58,255 nucleotides of DNA, taken from Bacillota bacterium (GTDB lineage: Bacteria; Bacillota; Sulfobacillia; Sulfobacillales; Sulfobacillaceae). Positions 26,617-34,207 of the stretch are shown one piece after another. The number at the start of each line of letters is the position of its first letter. Position 1 is the first letter of the stretch. Below the pieces are notes generated by a model. It searched no databases. It had not been told where the DNA came from and saw nothing but the letters and a program-made list of their open reading frames with translations. The stretch is from contig JAKBWA010000103.1 in NCBI GenBank assembly GCA_021841025.1, forward strand, positions 1 through 58,255. Direction: 5' to 3'. Position numbers and translations under genes: made by a program.

Positions 26617-27113
26617 AACTGATGGGAGCTATATTGGTGGTCGTGGCAGGCTGGTGGCTAGGACGTCTTTTCGCGGCTCCCTACCGTCAGCGAATTAAAT
26701 GCTTGGAACAAGGTTTGGGCTTACTCGAGCAGTTGCGTTCTGAAATCGGGTGGCACCACCGGGTACTCGTAGAGGCTTTCCAACGGGCTAGCCATTCGTA
26801 TCCTGCCTACGAGCCGATGGCTCAGTCTTTGTTCGAACAAATTGCCCAGCACGAGAGTGATTTTGCGACGGCGTTTCAAAAGGCTTTGTACCGTGTTACG
26901 GGTCTGTGGGAGTCGGATCGGCAAATTTGGAGCAATTTAGCACAAATGCTAGGCAAATCCTCGGTGGACTATGAGCTCGAATATCTGCAGCAGACCCGGG
27001 AGGAATTGGCGCGGCAACTGGGTGAAGCCAGGACACAAGGATCAAAAACAGCACGCATGCTTGAAGTCTTGGTCTCTTTGACGGGTGTTGCTATCGTGAT
27101 CGTTCTTATCTGA
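26613..27113 (+). CDS. spoIIIAB: Stage III sporulation protein AB
   Basis: SpoIIIAB resembles the GspF-type platform proteins of secretion systems. The 166-residue product has an N-terminal membrane helix (residues about 3-22), a helical cytoplasmic domain and a C-terminal hydrophobic segment (LEVLVSLTGVAIVIVLI). ATG 26613 overlaps the spoIIIAA stop; the TTG at 26598 is less likely. Confidence 0.92.
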   Translation: MKLMGAILVVVAGWWLGRLFAAPYRQRIKCLEQGLGLLEQLRSEIGWHHRVLVEAFQRASHSYPAYEPMAQSLFEQIAQHESDFATAFQKALYRVTGLWESDRQIWSNLAQMLGKSSVDYELEYLQQTREELARQLGEARTQGSKTARMLEVLVSLTGVAIVIVLI

Positions 27114-27130
27114 ACAAACGGAGTGAAGAT

Positions 27131-27331
27131 ATGACGAACAATATTGATTTAATCGTGCGTCTTGCAGGCATTGGCATTCTAGTGACGGTAGCGTACAGCG
27201 TGCTAGAACGACTGGACCGAAAAGAATGGGGACAACTGGTTGCATTGGCGGGCGTAGCCGTAGGTTTTCTTTTAGTTCTGCGGGAAGTTCAGCAACTCTT
27301 CAATACCGTACGCACCCTGTTTAACCTGTAA
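27131..27331 (+). CDS. spoIIIAC: Stage III sporulation protein AC
   Basis: The 66-residue protein has two membrane helices (residues about 7-25 and 36-55) linked by the short loop LERLDRKEWGQ, matching the small SpoIIIAC subunit. It lies 17 bases after spoIIIAB in the standard operon order. Confidence 0.93.
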   Translation: MTNNIDLIVRLAGIGILVTVAYSVLERLDRKEWGQLVALAGVAVGFLLVLREVQQLFNTVRTLFNL

Positions 27332-27348
27332 AGAAGGAGAGGGAGCCG

Positions 27349-27741
27349 TTGCAAATCATCCTCAAGCTCGTATTTCTCGGGATTATCGGAACCATTTTGC
27401 TCGTGGTCATCCGCGAAGAACGACGGGACATCGGGGTTATTTTGCGACTGGCCATTGGGGTTGCTCTGCTTCTTTTACTGCTCAGCCCCTTATCCCGTGT
27501 TTTGTCGGGGGTTTTGCAAGTCGTGGATCAAGTGAAAATTCGCGGTTTGTATCTGGGGCTCCTCCTCAAGGTAATTGGAATTGCCTATCTGGCCACTTTT
27601 GCCGCGCATATTGCCAATGATTCTGGAGAAGCCGGCATAGGATGGCGAATTGAAGTCGGTGCCAAGATTGTCATTTTGGCTCTCGCTTTGCCTCTAATCA
27701 GCGCGATCTTGCATACGGTCTTGAAAATGATTCCTTCGTGA
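27349..27741 (+). CDS. spoIIIAD: Stage III sporulation protein AD
   Basis: The 130-residue protein is almost entirely hydrophobic, with about four membrane helices, typical of SpoIIIAD. Family blocks are YLGLLLKVIGIAYL and DSGEAGIGWRIEVGAKI. It starts with TTG after AAGGAGAGGGAG and lies 17 bases after spoIIIAC. Confidence 0.93.
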   Translation: MQIILKLVFLGIIGTILLVVIREERRDIGVILRLAIGVALLLLLLSPLSRVLSGVLQVVDQVKIRGLYLGLLLKVIGIAYLATFAAHIANDSGEAGIGWRIEVGAKIVILALALPLISAILHTVLKMIPS

Positions 27742-27753
27742 GGAGTGGGGGAC

Positions 27754-28917
27754 ATGCGTAAACATTTTTGGGTTGTTATGTTGGCGATAGGGATGATCGG
27801 GTTTTTTTCCCCCGTCGCCTTTGCCCAATCCATCAATACACTTGTCCAACGGCAACAGCAAAATATTAATACCCAGTCGCTGGACCACCAAGTCTCCCAG
27901 CTTGTTAACCCGTATCCCCAAATCCATGTGCCTACCGTGTCTGAAATTGTGTTCGCGCTGCTCCACCATAGAAATCCTTTTCCTCTCAATACATTGTTCT
28001 CGGCTATAACTCAAGCAGTGGGAGGCGATTTAGCGCAAGAGGGCCGAGTTCTAGGGATAATCTTTCTCTTGTCAGTGCTTGCTGCCCTCCTCTCCAGACT
28101 ATCCGATTCCGTTGACCAATCGGGGAATCTCGCAGACCTGGCACAGATGGCGGTTGTTTCTGCCTTGATTCTGATTGCTCTGCATTCCTTTGGTGTGGCA
28201 TTAGCGATGGTTCACCATCTTTTGACCGATATTGTGCATCTCATGGAGTCTTTAATTCCTTTGCTGATCGTGCTTATGGCAGGAAGCGGGGAAGTGGCTT
28301 CGGCCGGAATATTCCATCCCATCATGATGCTGACGGTAAATCTTGTAGCCGTGCTGACCCGATCGTGGGTGCTTCCATTGGTTCTCTTAGCCACCATCGT
28401 CGATTTAGTCGGACACTGGCTTCCCAATTTTTCGATTAAGAATTTGGCTCTGCTCTTGCGGCAGACAGGACTTACCTTGCTGGGTGGGTTGATGACACTG
28501 TTTTTGGGAGTGATGGCGGTGGAGGGATCGGCTGGGGCCGTTGCAGACGGGGTTAGCTTGCGCACTGGAAAATTTTTAGCGAATACGTTTGTTCCTGTCG
28601 TGGGCAAAGCGTTTTCAGATGCCATGGAGGCCGTTTTCGGATCCTCAATGCTCCTCAAGAATGCCGTCTCTGTCGTTGGAGCTTTGACCATCATCGTCTT
28701 GGTGGCCTTTCCCTTGATTAAACTGTTCATCATGATGATCTTATACCGCCTAGGCGCTGCCGCCACAGAACCTTTAGGAGTGCAAGGAGTCAATAAAACC
28801 TTAGAAACAATGGCGACCGCTATGGGATGGCTCTTAGCTATAACGGGGTCTGTGGCTTTGATGTTCTTCTTAATGATAACCGTCGTGTTAACGGCATCTA
28901 ACGGAGCGGGTCTTTAA
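27754..28917 (+). CDS. spoIIIAE: Stage III sporulation protein AE
   Basis: The 387-residue protein has a cleavable signal peptide (about residues 1-25, ending SPVAFAQ) and seven or so membrane helices, matching SpoIIIAE, a permease-like component of the feeding tube. ATG 27754 is preceded by AGGAG at eight bases; the GTG at 27745 overlaps that site. It directly abuts spoIIIAF. Confidence 0.93.
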   Translation: MRKHFWVVMLAIGMIGFFSPVAFAQSINTLVQRQQQNINTQSLDHQVSQLVNPYPQIHVPTVSEIVFALLHHRNPFPLNTLFSAITQAVGGDLAQEGRVLGIIFLLSVLAALLSRLSDSVDQSGNLADLAQMAVVSALILIALHSFGVALAMVHHLLTDIVHLMESLIPLLIVLMAGSGEVASAGIFHPIMMLTVNLVAVLTRSWVLPLVLLATIVDLVGHWLPNFSIKNLALLLRQTGLTLLGGLMTLFLGVMAVEGSAGAVADGVSLRTGKFLANTFVPVVGKAFSDAMEAVFGSSMLLKNAVSVVGALTIIVLVAFPLIKLFIMMILYRLGAAATEPLGVQGVNKTLETMATAMGWLLAITGSVALMFFLMITVVLTASNGAGL

Positions 28918-29406
28918 ATGATGACATTGATTGGACATTGGGTTAAATCTCTCATCATTATCGTGCTTTTGGGGAATTTGGCTCAGTTCGTATTGCCTAA
29001 AGGTGATTTGAAGAGATATGCAGGGTTGATCATCGGTTTGGTACTGCTACTGGCTATGATAGCTCCCGCGTGGGGACTAATACATCGTTTGGAAAATCAA
29101 CCAGCTTCCATGAGACTTTTGGGGCCAGGAAGCAGCGGCAATTTTCAGGCGGTCGTGCAACAGGAACAGATTGGCCAGGCCGAGGCAATGGTTCTTAACT
29201 ATCCTCAAGTTGTTTCGTGTCACATTACTTACAACAACTCCGATCACTATACGGCTGACGTCAAGACCCGGTCTCTCGTTTCCTCTGAAACTTTGAAGAC
29301 GTACATTATGGCAGCGTTGGCCGTGAGTACCGGTCGTAACCAAAATCAAGTCAAGGTACGCGTTGTTGTTGAGCATCCCTCATCGTCAAAAAAGCCGTCA
29401 CCATAA
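28918..29406 (+). CDS. spoIIIAF: Stage III sporulation protein AF
   Basis: The 162-residue protein has two N-terminal membrane helices (about 7-25 and 35-54) and a soluble C-terminal domain with a ring-building-motif-like pattern (VVSCHITYNN, YTADVKTRS). It starts immediately after the spoIIIAE stop. Confidence 0.9.
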   Translation: MMTLIGHWVKSLIIIVLLGNLAQFVLPKGDLKRYAGLIIGLVLLLAMIAPAWGLIHRLENQPASMRLLGPGSSGNFQAVVQQEQIGQAEAMVLNYPQVVSCHITYNNSDHYTADVKTRSLVSSETLKTYIMAALAVSTGRNQNQVKVRVVVEHPSSSKKPSP

Positions 29407-29446
29407 ATCCTGGAAGGGCTGGATAACCACAAAGGAGCGTAGACAC

Positions 29447-29959
29447 ATGGCAAATAACTTTCAAGAGTGGTGGAAAAAAATATCGAGCCGGGACCGCCCC
29501 CAGTTGTACAGCCTCATTGGCATTGGCCTGTTGGGTGTGCTGTTGCTGGGTTTCGGCAGTTTTGGTCCTTCGGTTCCTTCGCCCCCTCGCTCCTCGCAAC
29601 AAGCTGTAACTAAGGGGCCATTAGTTCAACAAGAGCAAGAGATATCCCAACAACTTCGCCAGATTTTGCGAACGATTCCTCAGGTTCATGGAGTTTCCGT
29701 TGCAATAACTTTGAGTCGCAGCATGACCTCGCAATATGCGTCATCGAATGCCAATTCTCAAGGATCCTCACCGGTTGTGATCACAACGAATTCCGGAGAA
29801 ACGGTTGTGCCCTTAGATGAAATAGGTCCGGCCGTTCAAGGGGTTGTGGTAGTCAGCCCATCGGCTCGCAATCCTTTGGTTCGAGCCGAACTGGCGCAAG
29901 CTGTGGAGACTTTGTTGCAAGTTCAACCCTATCAAGTGCTTATCCTTCCGCAGGCGTAA
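29447..29959 (+). CDS. spoIIIAG: Stage III sporulation protein AG
   Basis: SpoIIIAG forms a large ring in the intermembrane space. The 170-residue product has one membrane helix (about residues 22-43), a Pro/Ser linker and a ring-building domain with EQEISQQLRQILRTIPQVHG and GVVVVSPSARNPLVRAEL. ATG 29447 follows AAGGAG by nine bases; the longer frame start at 29363 would overlap spoIIIAF. Confidence 0.93.
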   Translation: MANNFQEWWKKISSRDRPQLYSLIGIGLLGVLLLGFGSFGPSVPSPPRSSQQAVTKGPLVQQEQEISQQLRQILRTIPQVHGVSVAITLSRSMTSQYASSNANSQGSSPVVITTNSGETVVPLDEIGPAVQGVVVVSPSARNPLVRAELAQAVETLLQVQPYQVLILPQA

Positions 29960-29998
29960 GTGTCATTAAAAATGTTGAGTTGAGAGGAGAAAAAATAC

Positions 29999-30499
29999 AT
30001 GAACCGTCCTCAAGTTGTAAGATTTGCAGCATTTGTCACCGTGCTGGCCGTGCTATTAGGTTATGTGGTGTATCACCGCACATCCCCAAACGCCACTGCG
30101 TATACCACGGTGACCTCTCAAAAAAAGCAATCCCACAGTGTCAGCAATTTGGAAAATTACTTTGTCAACTATCGTATGCACCGTGACCGCGTTATGACAC
30201 AAGAAATCGCTACATTGAAGGCCTTGACCTCGAACCCGTCGATATCCCGTTCTGCCAAAGATCAGGCCACGGCCACAATGGTGAGAGACACACAGGAACT
30301 TAAGGCAGAGACACAGGCTGAAGGCCTATTGTCCGCACGCGGATTTCCTTTGAGTGCTGTGACAATTACCAAGAATAAGGCGGTTGTGGTTGTTGGTGCC
30401 AGTCACTTAAGTTCACAACAAATCGGTCGCATCGCCAATACTATCACTGAAGTAACAAGCCTGCCGCCACAAGATGTGGTGATTCTCCCCAAATCTTAA
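29999..30499 (+). CDS. spoIIIAH: Stage III sporulation protein AH
   Basis: SpoIIIAH spans the outer forespore membrane and binds SpoIIQ from the forespore. The 166-residue protein has an N-terminal anchor (about 8-27) and a YscJ/FliF-like domain with ENYFVNYRMHRDRVMTQEI and AVVVVGASHLSSQQIGRI. It ends the operon and is followed by a strong hairpin. Confidence 0.93.
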   Translation: MNRPQVVRFAAFVTVLAVLLGYVVYHRTSPNATAYTTVTSQKKQSHSVSNLENYFVNYRMHRDRVMTQEIATLKALTSNPSISRSAKDQATATMVRDTQELKAETQAEGLLSARGFPLSAVTITKNKAVVVVGASHLSSQQIGRIANTITEVTSLPPQDVVILPKS

Positions 30500-30510
30500 T
30501 GCAGCCAATA

Positions 30511-30554
30511 AATTGGGGAAGGAGCATCATTTGTGCTCCTTCCCCAATTTTTTT
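30511..30554. terminator. Strong bidirectional terminator between spoIIIAH and the DsrE-like gene
   Basis: A 16-bp perfect stem (30511-30526 with 30534-30549) encloses a 7-base loop and is followed by seven T up to 30554. On the minus strand the left arm is preceded by A-rich sequence in the complementary sense (ATAAATT), so it can also end the convergent DsrE-like transcript. Confidence 0.93.
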
Positions 30555-30565
30555 GAATGGGGAAA

Positions 30566-30919
30566 TTAAAATGTAAGAACCGTGTATCCATCTTGCATGC
30601 GGCGGGCAATTTCTTCGCCACCTCGAACAATTTTCGCTTCAAACATTTGATCAGGTGTCAGTCCCAGGTTTTGCATAGATTGTTCACAGATTGCAATTTC
30701 GATACCGGCCGCCTTCATAGCATCCAACTGTTGGGAAAATTGCGGTGAATTTTTTTGGTTGGACTTGAGAATCTCAATACCTGGTCCCAACACAAGCAAT
30801 TCCACAGGCTCTTGCCCGAATTTCCTTAGCATCAATGTCATCTGCAGTATGGCGTTGGCCCTCACAAAGGCTTCTTTTCCCGTAGTCAATACCACCAAAG
30901 TAGGTTGTGTGTTCTGCAC
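30566..30919 (-). CDS. DsrE/DsrF-like family protein
   Basis: The 117-residue protein has the DsrE-like alpha/beta fold: LVVLTTGKEAFVRANAILQMTLML at the start and a single cysteine, C78, in GIEIAICEQSM at the place of the sulfur-carrying cysteine of DsrE/TusD relatives. Such proteins shuttle sulfane sulfur in sulfur oxidizers and in tRNA thiolation, but many small soluble members are uncharacterised. It lies on the minus strand between spoIIIAH and accC, where accB is found in related genomes. Function beyond a possible sulfur-relay role is inference. Confidence 0.8.
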   Translation of the reverse strand: MQNTQPTLVVLTTGKEAFVRANAILQMTLMLRKFGQEPVELLVLGPGIEILKSNQKNSPQFSQQLDAMKAAGIEIAICEQSMQNLGLTPDQMFEAKIVRGGEEIARRMQDGYTVLTF

Positions 30920-31101
30920 CGGATGTGGCCTCCTTCTTCCCCAGACTATTATTGAACAGCTTTACCATAGCACAAAGGCAATCCAGCACTCTTCCGCAAA
31001 TCACGATGCTGTTCTCAATAAATGAAAGGCCGCCAGATTAGATGGCGAAGCGGAGTAAGAGAACATGAGCTGAGTGCGGTTTGGCGTGGGCCAAAGACAG
31101 G

Positions 31102-31130
31102 CTAGACAATCCCCCATGATTGTGGTCTAG
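31102..31130. promoter_or_regulatory. Interrupted inverted repeat upstream of accC
   Basis: CTAGAC-AATC and GATT-GTG-GTCTAG pair with a three-base bulge around CCCCAT. It is about 28 bases before the accC start and could be an operator or leader hairpin. No family match is claimed. Confidence 0.3.
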
Positions 31131-31157
31131 TAATGAAAGAGAATCGGAGGTGCGAAG

Positions 31158-32504
31158 TTGTTCAAGAAGATTTTAGTCGCCAATCGCGGAGAAATCGCTA
31201 TTCGAGTGATGCGGGCAGCCCGCGAACTGGGTATTAAAACTGTGGCGGTATATTCTGATGCGGATAAAGAGGCCATGCATGTAAAATATGCAGATGAAGC
31301 CTTCCCGATTGGCCCGGCGCCATCTAATTTGAGTTATTTACATATCCCGAATATTATTAACGCAGCCGTTCAAACTGGATCTGAGGCCATTCACCCCGGT
31401 TACGGATTTTTGTCTGAAAACCACCACTTTGCAGCAGTTTGCCAAACCTGGGGAATCAAATTCATTGGACCCTCGGCTGATGCTATCGAGAAAATGGGGA
31501 TTAAAGCCCAGGCCCGCCAATTGATGAAGGAAGCTGGCGTTCCCGTCGTACCTGGTACTGAAGGCACAGTAGAAAATCTAGACTCAGCCAAACTTATTGC
31601 CCAAGAAATTGGCTACCCCGTTTTGGTAAAGGCCTCTTATGGGGGAGGAGGACGAGGTATTCGCGTCGTAGAGTCTACGGAGGAACTTGAAGAGGCTTTG
31701 GAGCGAGCGAGTCGTGAAGCCAGATCGGCATTTGGTCAAGGTGATATGTATATTGAAAAGTACTTACGCCGTCCCCGCCACATTGAAATTCAGGTGTTGG
31801 CCGACGAACAAGGAAATATTGTAACCTTGGGAGAGCGAGAATCTTCGCTTCAGCGCCGGAGACAAAAGGTTCTCGAAGAAGCCCCGTCGGTGGCAATCAC
31901 ACCTGAACGTCGGGAACAGATGAGTCTTGCCGCTGTTAGGGCTGCTCGCGCCGTGAACTACACTAGTGCTGGCACTCTGGAGTTTTTATTGGACGAAGAA
32001 GGACAATTTTATTTCATGGAAATGAATACCCGTGTGCAAGTGGAGCATGCCTGTACGGAAATGGTAACGGGTATCGATATCGTCAAAGAACAAATCCGTG
32101 TGGCTCAGGGCCAGCCATTGTCGGTGACTCAAGACGACGTGGAGCTGCGGGGATGGTCTATCGAATGCCGGATTAATGCAGAAGATCCGGAAAACCAGTT
32201 TAGGCCTAGTCCCGGGAAAGTGACGGAGTGGCGAGAACCGGGCGGCCCGTGGGTTCGGGTGGATGCAGGTGCTGAAACGGGTTACCAGGTTCAGCCTTTT
32301 TATGACTCGCTGTTGGCCAAGCTTTTAACATGGGGGCGTACACGTGACGAGGCTATCGAACGAATGCGGCGGGCTTTAAGTGAGTTCAAGATTGAGGGAG
32401 TTAAAACAACACTCGGGTTGCATAAACAACTGATGCAAGATGAGGACTTTTGTGCAGGGAGAATCCACACCAACTTTTTGTCTGAACGAATTAAAGGCGC
32501 CTAA
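31158..32504 (+). CDS. accC: Biotin carboxylase subunit of acetyl-CoA carboxylase
   Basis: AccC carboxylates the biotin on AccB with ATP and bicarbonate, the first step of fatty-acid synthesis. The 448-residue protein has ANRGEIAIRVMRAARELGI at 8-26, the ATP-grasp glycine loop ASYGGGGRGIRVV near 160, EMNTRVQVEH near 289 and ECRINAEDP near 331. The TTG start has GGAGGTG upstream. The usual partner accB is not adjacent and not in the window, so it must lie elsewhere. The same core could belong to a propionyl-CoA or pyruvate carboxylase, but the asp23-nusB context favours accC. Confidence 0.9.
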   Translation: MFKKILVANRGEIAIRVMRAARELGIKTVAVYSDADKEAMHVKYADEAFPIGPAPSNLSYLHIPNIINAAVQTGSEAIHPGYGFLSENHHFAAVCQTWGIKFIGPSADAIEKMGIKAQARQLMKEAGVPVVPGTEGTVENLDSAKLIAQEIGYPVLVKASYGGGGRGIRVVESTEELEEALERASREARSAFGQGDMYIEKYLRRPRHIEIQVLADEQGNIVTLGERESSLQRRRQKVLEEAPSVAITPERREQMSLAAVRAARAVNYTSAGTLEFLLDEEGQFYFMEMNTRVQVEHACTEMVTGIDIVKEQIRVAQGQPLSVTQDDVELRGWSIECRINAEDPENQFRPSPGKVTEWREPGGPWVRVDAGAETGYQVQPFYDSLLAKLLTWGRTRDEAIERMRRALSEFKIEGVKTTLGLHKQLMQDEDFCAGRIHTNFLSERIKGA

Positions 32505-32580
32505 AGTTCTCGGTTTGGGTATGTTTGTTGGGTAGAAGTGGGAGGTTTTCTGTCACTGCCAAGAAAGGAGTGCAAACAAA

Positions 32581-32979
32581 ATGACACAGGTGCCCCAAGA
32601 GTTGAAAACACAAGCTCGGGTGCGGGTGACTAATGATGTTATTGCCGCAATCGCTGGCATAGCAGCAATAGAAGTTCAGGGTGTCTCTGCCATGAGCGGA
32701 GGATTGGCAGGAGGAATCACGGAAAGGTTTGGGAAGAAATCCTTAGGACGCGGGGTTAGACTGGAAATGAAGGACACTAATGTGAACCTCGATCTGTACG
32801 TGGTGGTGCGTTATGGGTATAAAATTCCAGAGGTAGCTTCACGAATTCAGTCCCGGGTTAAGGAAACCGTCGAAACGATGACGGGACTTAGAGTATCGGA
32901 TGTGAATATTCATGTTCAAGGGGTGTCCTTTGAGGAATGCGATGACACTGATGCAGTGGAACCAAACACGGAGCCTTAA
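32581..32979 (+). CDS. Asp23/Gls24 family envelope stress protein
   Basis: The 132-residue protein has the Asp23 domain: VTNDVIAAIAGIAAIEVQGV near residue 15, then a basic glycine-rich stretch (GKKSLGRGVRLEM) and RVKETVETMTGLRVSDVNIHVQGV. It corresponds to YqhY of Bacillus, which lies between accC and nusB and affects acetyl-CoA carboxylase activity. The start follows AAGGAGTG. Confidence 0.92.
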   Translation: MTQVPQELKTQARVRVTNDVIAAIAGIAAIEVQGVSAMSGGLAGGITERFGKKSLGRGVRLEMKDTNVNLDLYVVVRYGYKIPEVASRIQSRVKETVETMTGLRVSDVNIHVQGVSFEECDDTDAVEPNTEP

Positions 32980-33058
32980 TGAAGGGCATATCATCCGGTT
33001 GAACTTCATATGGTAATCACAGTCTGTTTCTTTAAAATGGCGAAAAGGAGGGAAAGAA

Positions 33059-33502
33059 ATGGCCAGGCATCATGCACGGGAAATGGCGTTGCGCGTGTTG
33101 TTCGAATACGACTTAGCCCATACCGATCCGAAGTCTTTAGTTGAGCGTCTCAACAGTCAGGATACCCGTGATCGCGAATTTGCCCAATCCATCGTGCATG
33201 GTGTGTTAGAGCATCAAGAACAGGTGGATCGGATTATAGCCCAATCGTCGGTGGACTGGCGTGTTCAACGTATGCCGACAATTGATCGCAATGTATTGCG
33301 GATAGCTGTTTACGAGTTGTTGTTCGAACCTAAAACACCGATTTCGGTTCTGATCGCCGAAGCTGTAGAGTTAGCAGGAGTTTATAGCACGGAGGACGCC
33401 AAACGTTTTGTGAACGGGGTTTTATCCTCAGCCGCCAAGGCGGTTCGGCCGGAGGGAGATCTGGATCGTATGGCAGAACCCGAGACAGATATGGAGTTAT
33501 AA
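33059..33502 (+). CDS. nusB: Transcription antitermination protein NusB
   Basis: NusB binds boxA RNA with NusE to allow antitermination in rRNA operons. The 147-residue helical protein has ARHHAREMALRVLFEYD at the N-terminus, DRNVLRIAVYELLF near 81 and EAVELAGVYSTEDAKRFVNGVL near 103. GGAGGGAAAGAA precedes the ATG. In related genomes folD follows; here an IS607-like element and a TsaD-like gene intervene. Confidence 0.95.
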   Translation: MARHHAREMALRVLFEYDLAHTDPKSLVERLNSQDTRDREFAQSIVHGVLEHQEQVDRIIAQSSVDWRVQRMPTIDRNVLRIAVYELLFEPKTPISVLIAEAVELAGVYSTEDAKRFVNGVLSSAAKAVRPEGDLDRMAEPETDMEL

Positions 33503-33508
33503 ACTATA

Positions 33509-33537
33509 TTGCACATAAATGCCTCAAAGTGTATAAT
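33509..33537 (+). promoter_or_regulatory. Promoter reading into the IS607-type tnpA
   Basis: TTGCAC (33509-33514) and a perfect TATAAT (33532-33537) are separated by 17 bases. The TATAAT ends eight bases before the open frame of tnpA. Confidence 0.6.
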
Positions 33538-33544
33538 GTAGGGC

Positions 33545-34207
33545 ACTGAACGCACATTCACTAGTCATGAAGTCGCTCACGTGCTCGATGTGAACAGCAA
33601 GACGATTCAACGGTGGGATCGCGAGAGCCGACTCAAGCCGGCTGGTCGGACGGCCACAGGCCGTCGCTATTATACCGAAGACCAAATTCTGGCCTTTCGA
33701 CATCAGCCACCGGTCACGACGAGTCCACGTAAGACGGTCGCCTATTGCCGGGTCAGTAGCCAGAGTCAGCGGCCCGATTTGAAGGACCAACGGCGTGCCC
33801 TGGAACAGTTTTGTACGGCATGCGGCCTCGCCCACGTGGAGTTTATCGAGGAAGTTGGTGGGGGCATGAACTGCCGCCGCAAGCAGTTTTTGGTCGTGAT
33901 GGACGCAGTGGATGCCGGAGAAATTGGCACGGTGATTCTGGCCCATAAAGACCGGTTGACGCGGTTTGGTTAGGAGTGGTGCGAGCGATTCTGCCAGCAA
34001 CACGGATAGGAGATTCTTGTTCGCAACCAGGAGCACTTATCTCCTGAGCAAGAGTTGGTCCAAGACTTGCTCACCATTACGCAGGTGTTTTCGGCGCGAT
34101 TGTATGGGTTGTGGAACTATCGCAAAAGCTTCAGGGAGGCCATTCATGCCGACGTTAGCACACAGGATCCGGCTGGATCCGACGCCGGATCAGATCCGGT
34201 TCTTTAA
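33545..34207 (+). pseudogene. IS607-type TnpA serine recombinase, interrupted by two amber stops
   Basis: The frame starts with an excisionase-like winged helix (FTSHEVAHVLDVNSKTIQRW, then GRRYYTEDQI) followed by a resolvase domain with the catalytic serine in VAYCRVSSQSQ. It then reads LAHKDRLTRFG-TAG-EWCERFCQQHG-TAG-EILVRNQEHLSPEQELVQ and on through LYGLWNYRK to a TAA at 34205. The stops are at 33971-33973 and 34019-34021. No ATG/GTG/TTG precedes the helix-turn-helix part in frame; the first start (GTG 33581) would cut it. The protein is therefore probably inactive. GC content is higher than in nusB or the downstream genes. Confidence 0.85.
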
